A stretch of DNA of 64,000 nucleotides from Arion vulgaris (taxonomy: Eukaryota; Mollusca; Gastropoda; Stylommatophora; Arionidae): the NCBI GenBank assembly GCA_020796225.1, contig CM036756.1, forward strand, positions 46,541,363 to 46,605,362. Reading direction: 5' to 3'. Under the pieces are notes generated by a model that was not told the DNA's origin, searched no databases, and saw nothing but the letters and a program-made list of their open reading frames with translations. The translations under genes were made by a program, and so were the position numbers. This document shows, one piece after another, positions 63,690-64,000 of the stretch (the first letter of the stretch is position 1; each line of letters opens with the position of its first letter).

Positions 63690-64000
63690 CGTAGAGGTTT
63701 GGTGTTAAAGGTACCAGGCTAGCTTCCTCGGGGAGCCATCTGGATAGTTTTCCAGAGATCCCTGATCTTAGTGTAGGTGAGATGAAGTTCATAGTCTTAT
63801 CGGAGACGGACGATAACACGCAGGTCCCGTGTTAAATTTGAGCACATAAAAGAACCATTGGCAGCTCAAAATCGAGAAGAACGGGCTGGAAAATCACTTC
63901 CCGGACAAAATTCATTAGAAAAGATTAAAATTATAATTCCTACAAAAATATCGTCATCTTCAAAGTTACACGGGTCCTCGCCGGTGCTGGGTTTGTACAC
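63690..64000 (+). mobile_element. SINE-1, cut by window end
   Basis: Body ggtaccaggctagcttcctc, gatcttagtgtaggtgagat, tatcggagacggacgataac, cccgtgttaaatttgagcac and cctacaaaaatatc. Head is degenerate (A box not clear). It starts directly after the RTE stop codon. Confidence 0.8.

Overview
This window looks like intergenic, repeat-dominated nuclear DNA of an invertebrate animal. It is AT-rich. I recognise no conserved host gene, rRNA or clear functional tRNA, and no bacterial gene organisation. Recognisable coding sequence belongs to selfish elements: RTE-like and RNase H-bearing non-LTR retrotransposons, a Ty3/Gypsy pol, Penelope-like elements (PLEs), tRNA-derived SINEs and short hAT and mariner DNA transposons. 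A mollusc, perhaps a gastropod, is a reasonable guess from this mix and from a SPIN-like hAT (known from a pond snail among invertebrates). The sequence alone does not prove it.

Layout. 0-7.4 kb: layered relics of RTE and RNase H elements with SINEs. 8.25-9.08 kb: a higher-order minisatellite built from the 3' end of an I-like retrotransposon. 9.6 and 13.1 kb: two non-autonomous hAT elements, each with an 8-bp target-site duplication (TSD); the second is SPIN-like. 13.6-17.7 kb: a nearly full-length but broken I-like element on the minus strand, with a Penelope fragment nested in its endonuclease. 18.0-19.5 kb: a second PLE with an intact GIY-YIG ORF. 22.4-26.2 kb: a Gypsy pol on the minus strand with one in-frame stop, an RTE insertion beside it, and a candidate 3' LTR. 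26-34 kb: minisatellites, three SINE families and an acidic 24-bp-repeat ORF. 34-42 kb: an RTE copy between two related 31-bp arrays, a 15-copy 56-bp array, a mariner-type MITE and more SINEs. 42.8-49.0 kb: a 6.2-kb array of a 39-bp unit. 49-58 kb: retrotransposon tails and 35-, 21-, 29-, 26- and 33-bp arrays. 58.7-62.5 kb: a 40-bp array split by an RTE insertion. 62.6-64.0 kb: an RNase H element tail, an RTE C-terminus and a SINE.

Tandem arrays cover about 19 kb (roughly 30%) by my boundaries. Many have unit lengths divisible by three, so they make long open frames on both strands that should not be called genes. Array centres (about 30.7-31.3, 44.6-47.2, 53.6-54.4 and 59.6-61.0 kb) are full of one-base indels while the edges are clean. 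That looks like unpolished long-read consensus rather than biology.

There is no pathway here. The interactions are insertional: direct repeats show SINE into RNase H element, RTE into SINE, RTE into a tandem array, PLE into I-like element and SINE into minisatellite. This gives a relative order of insertion events.
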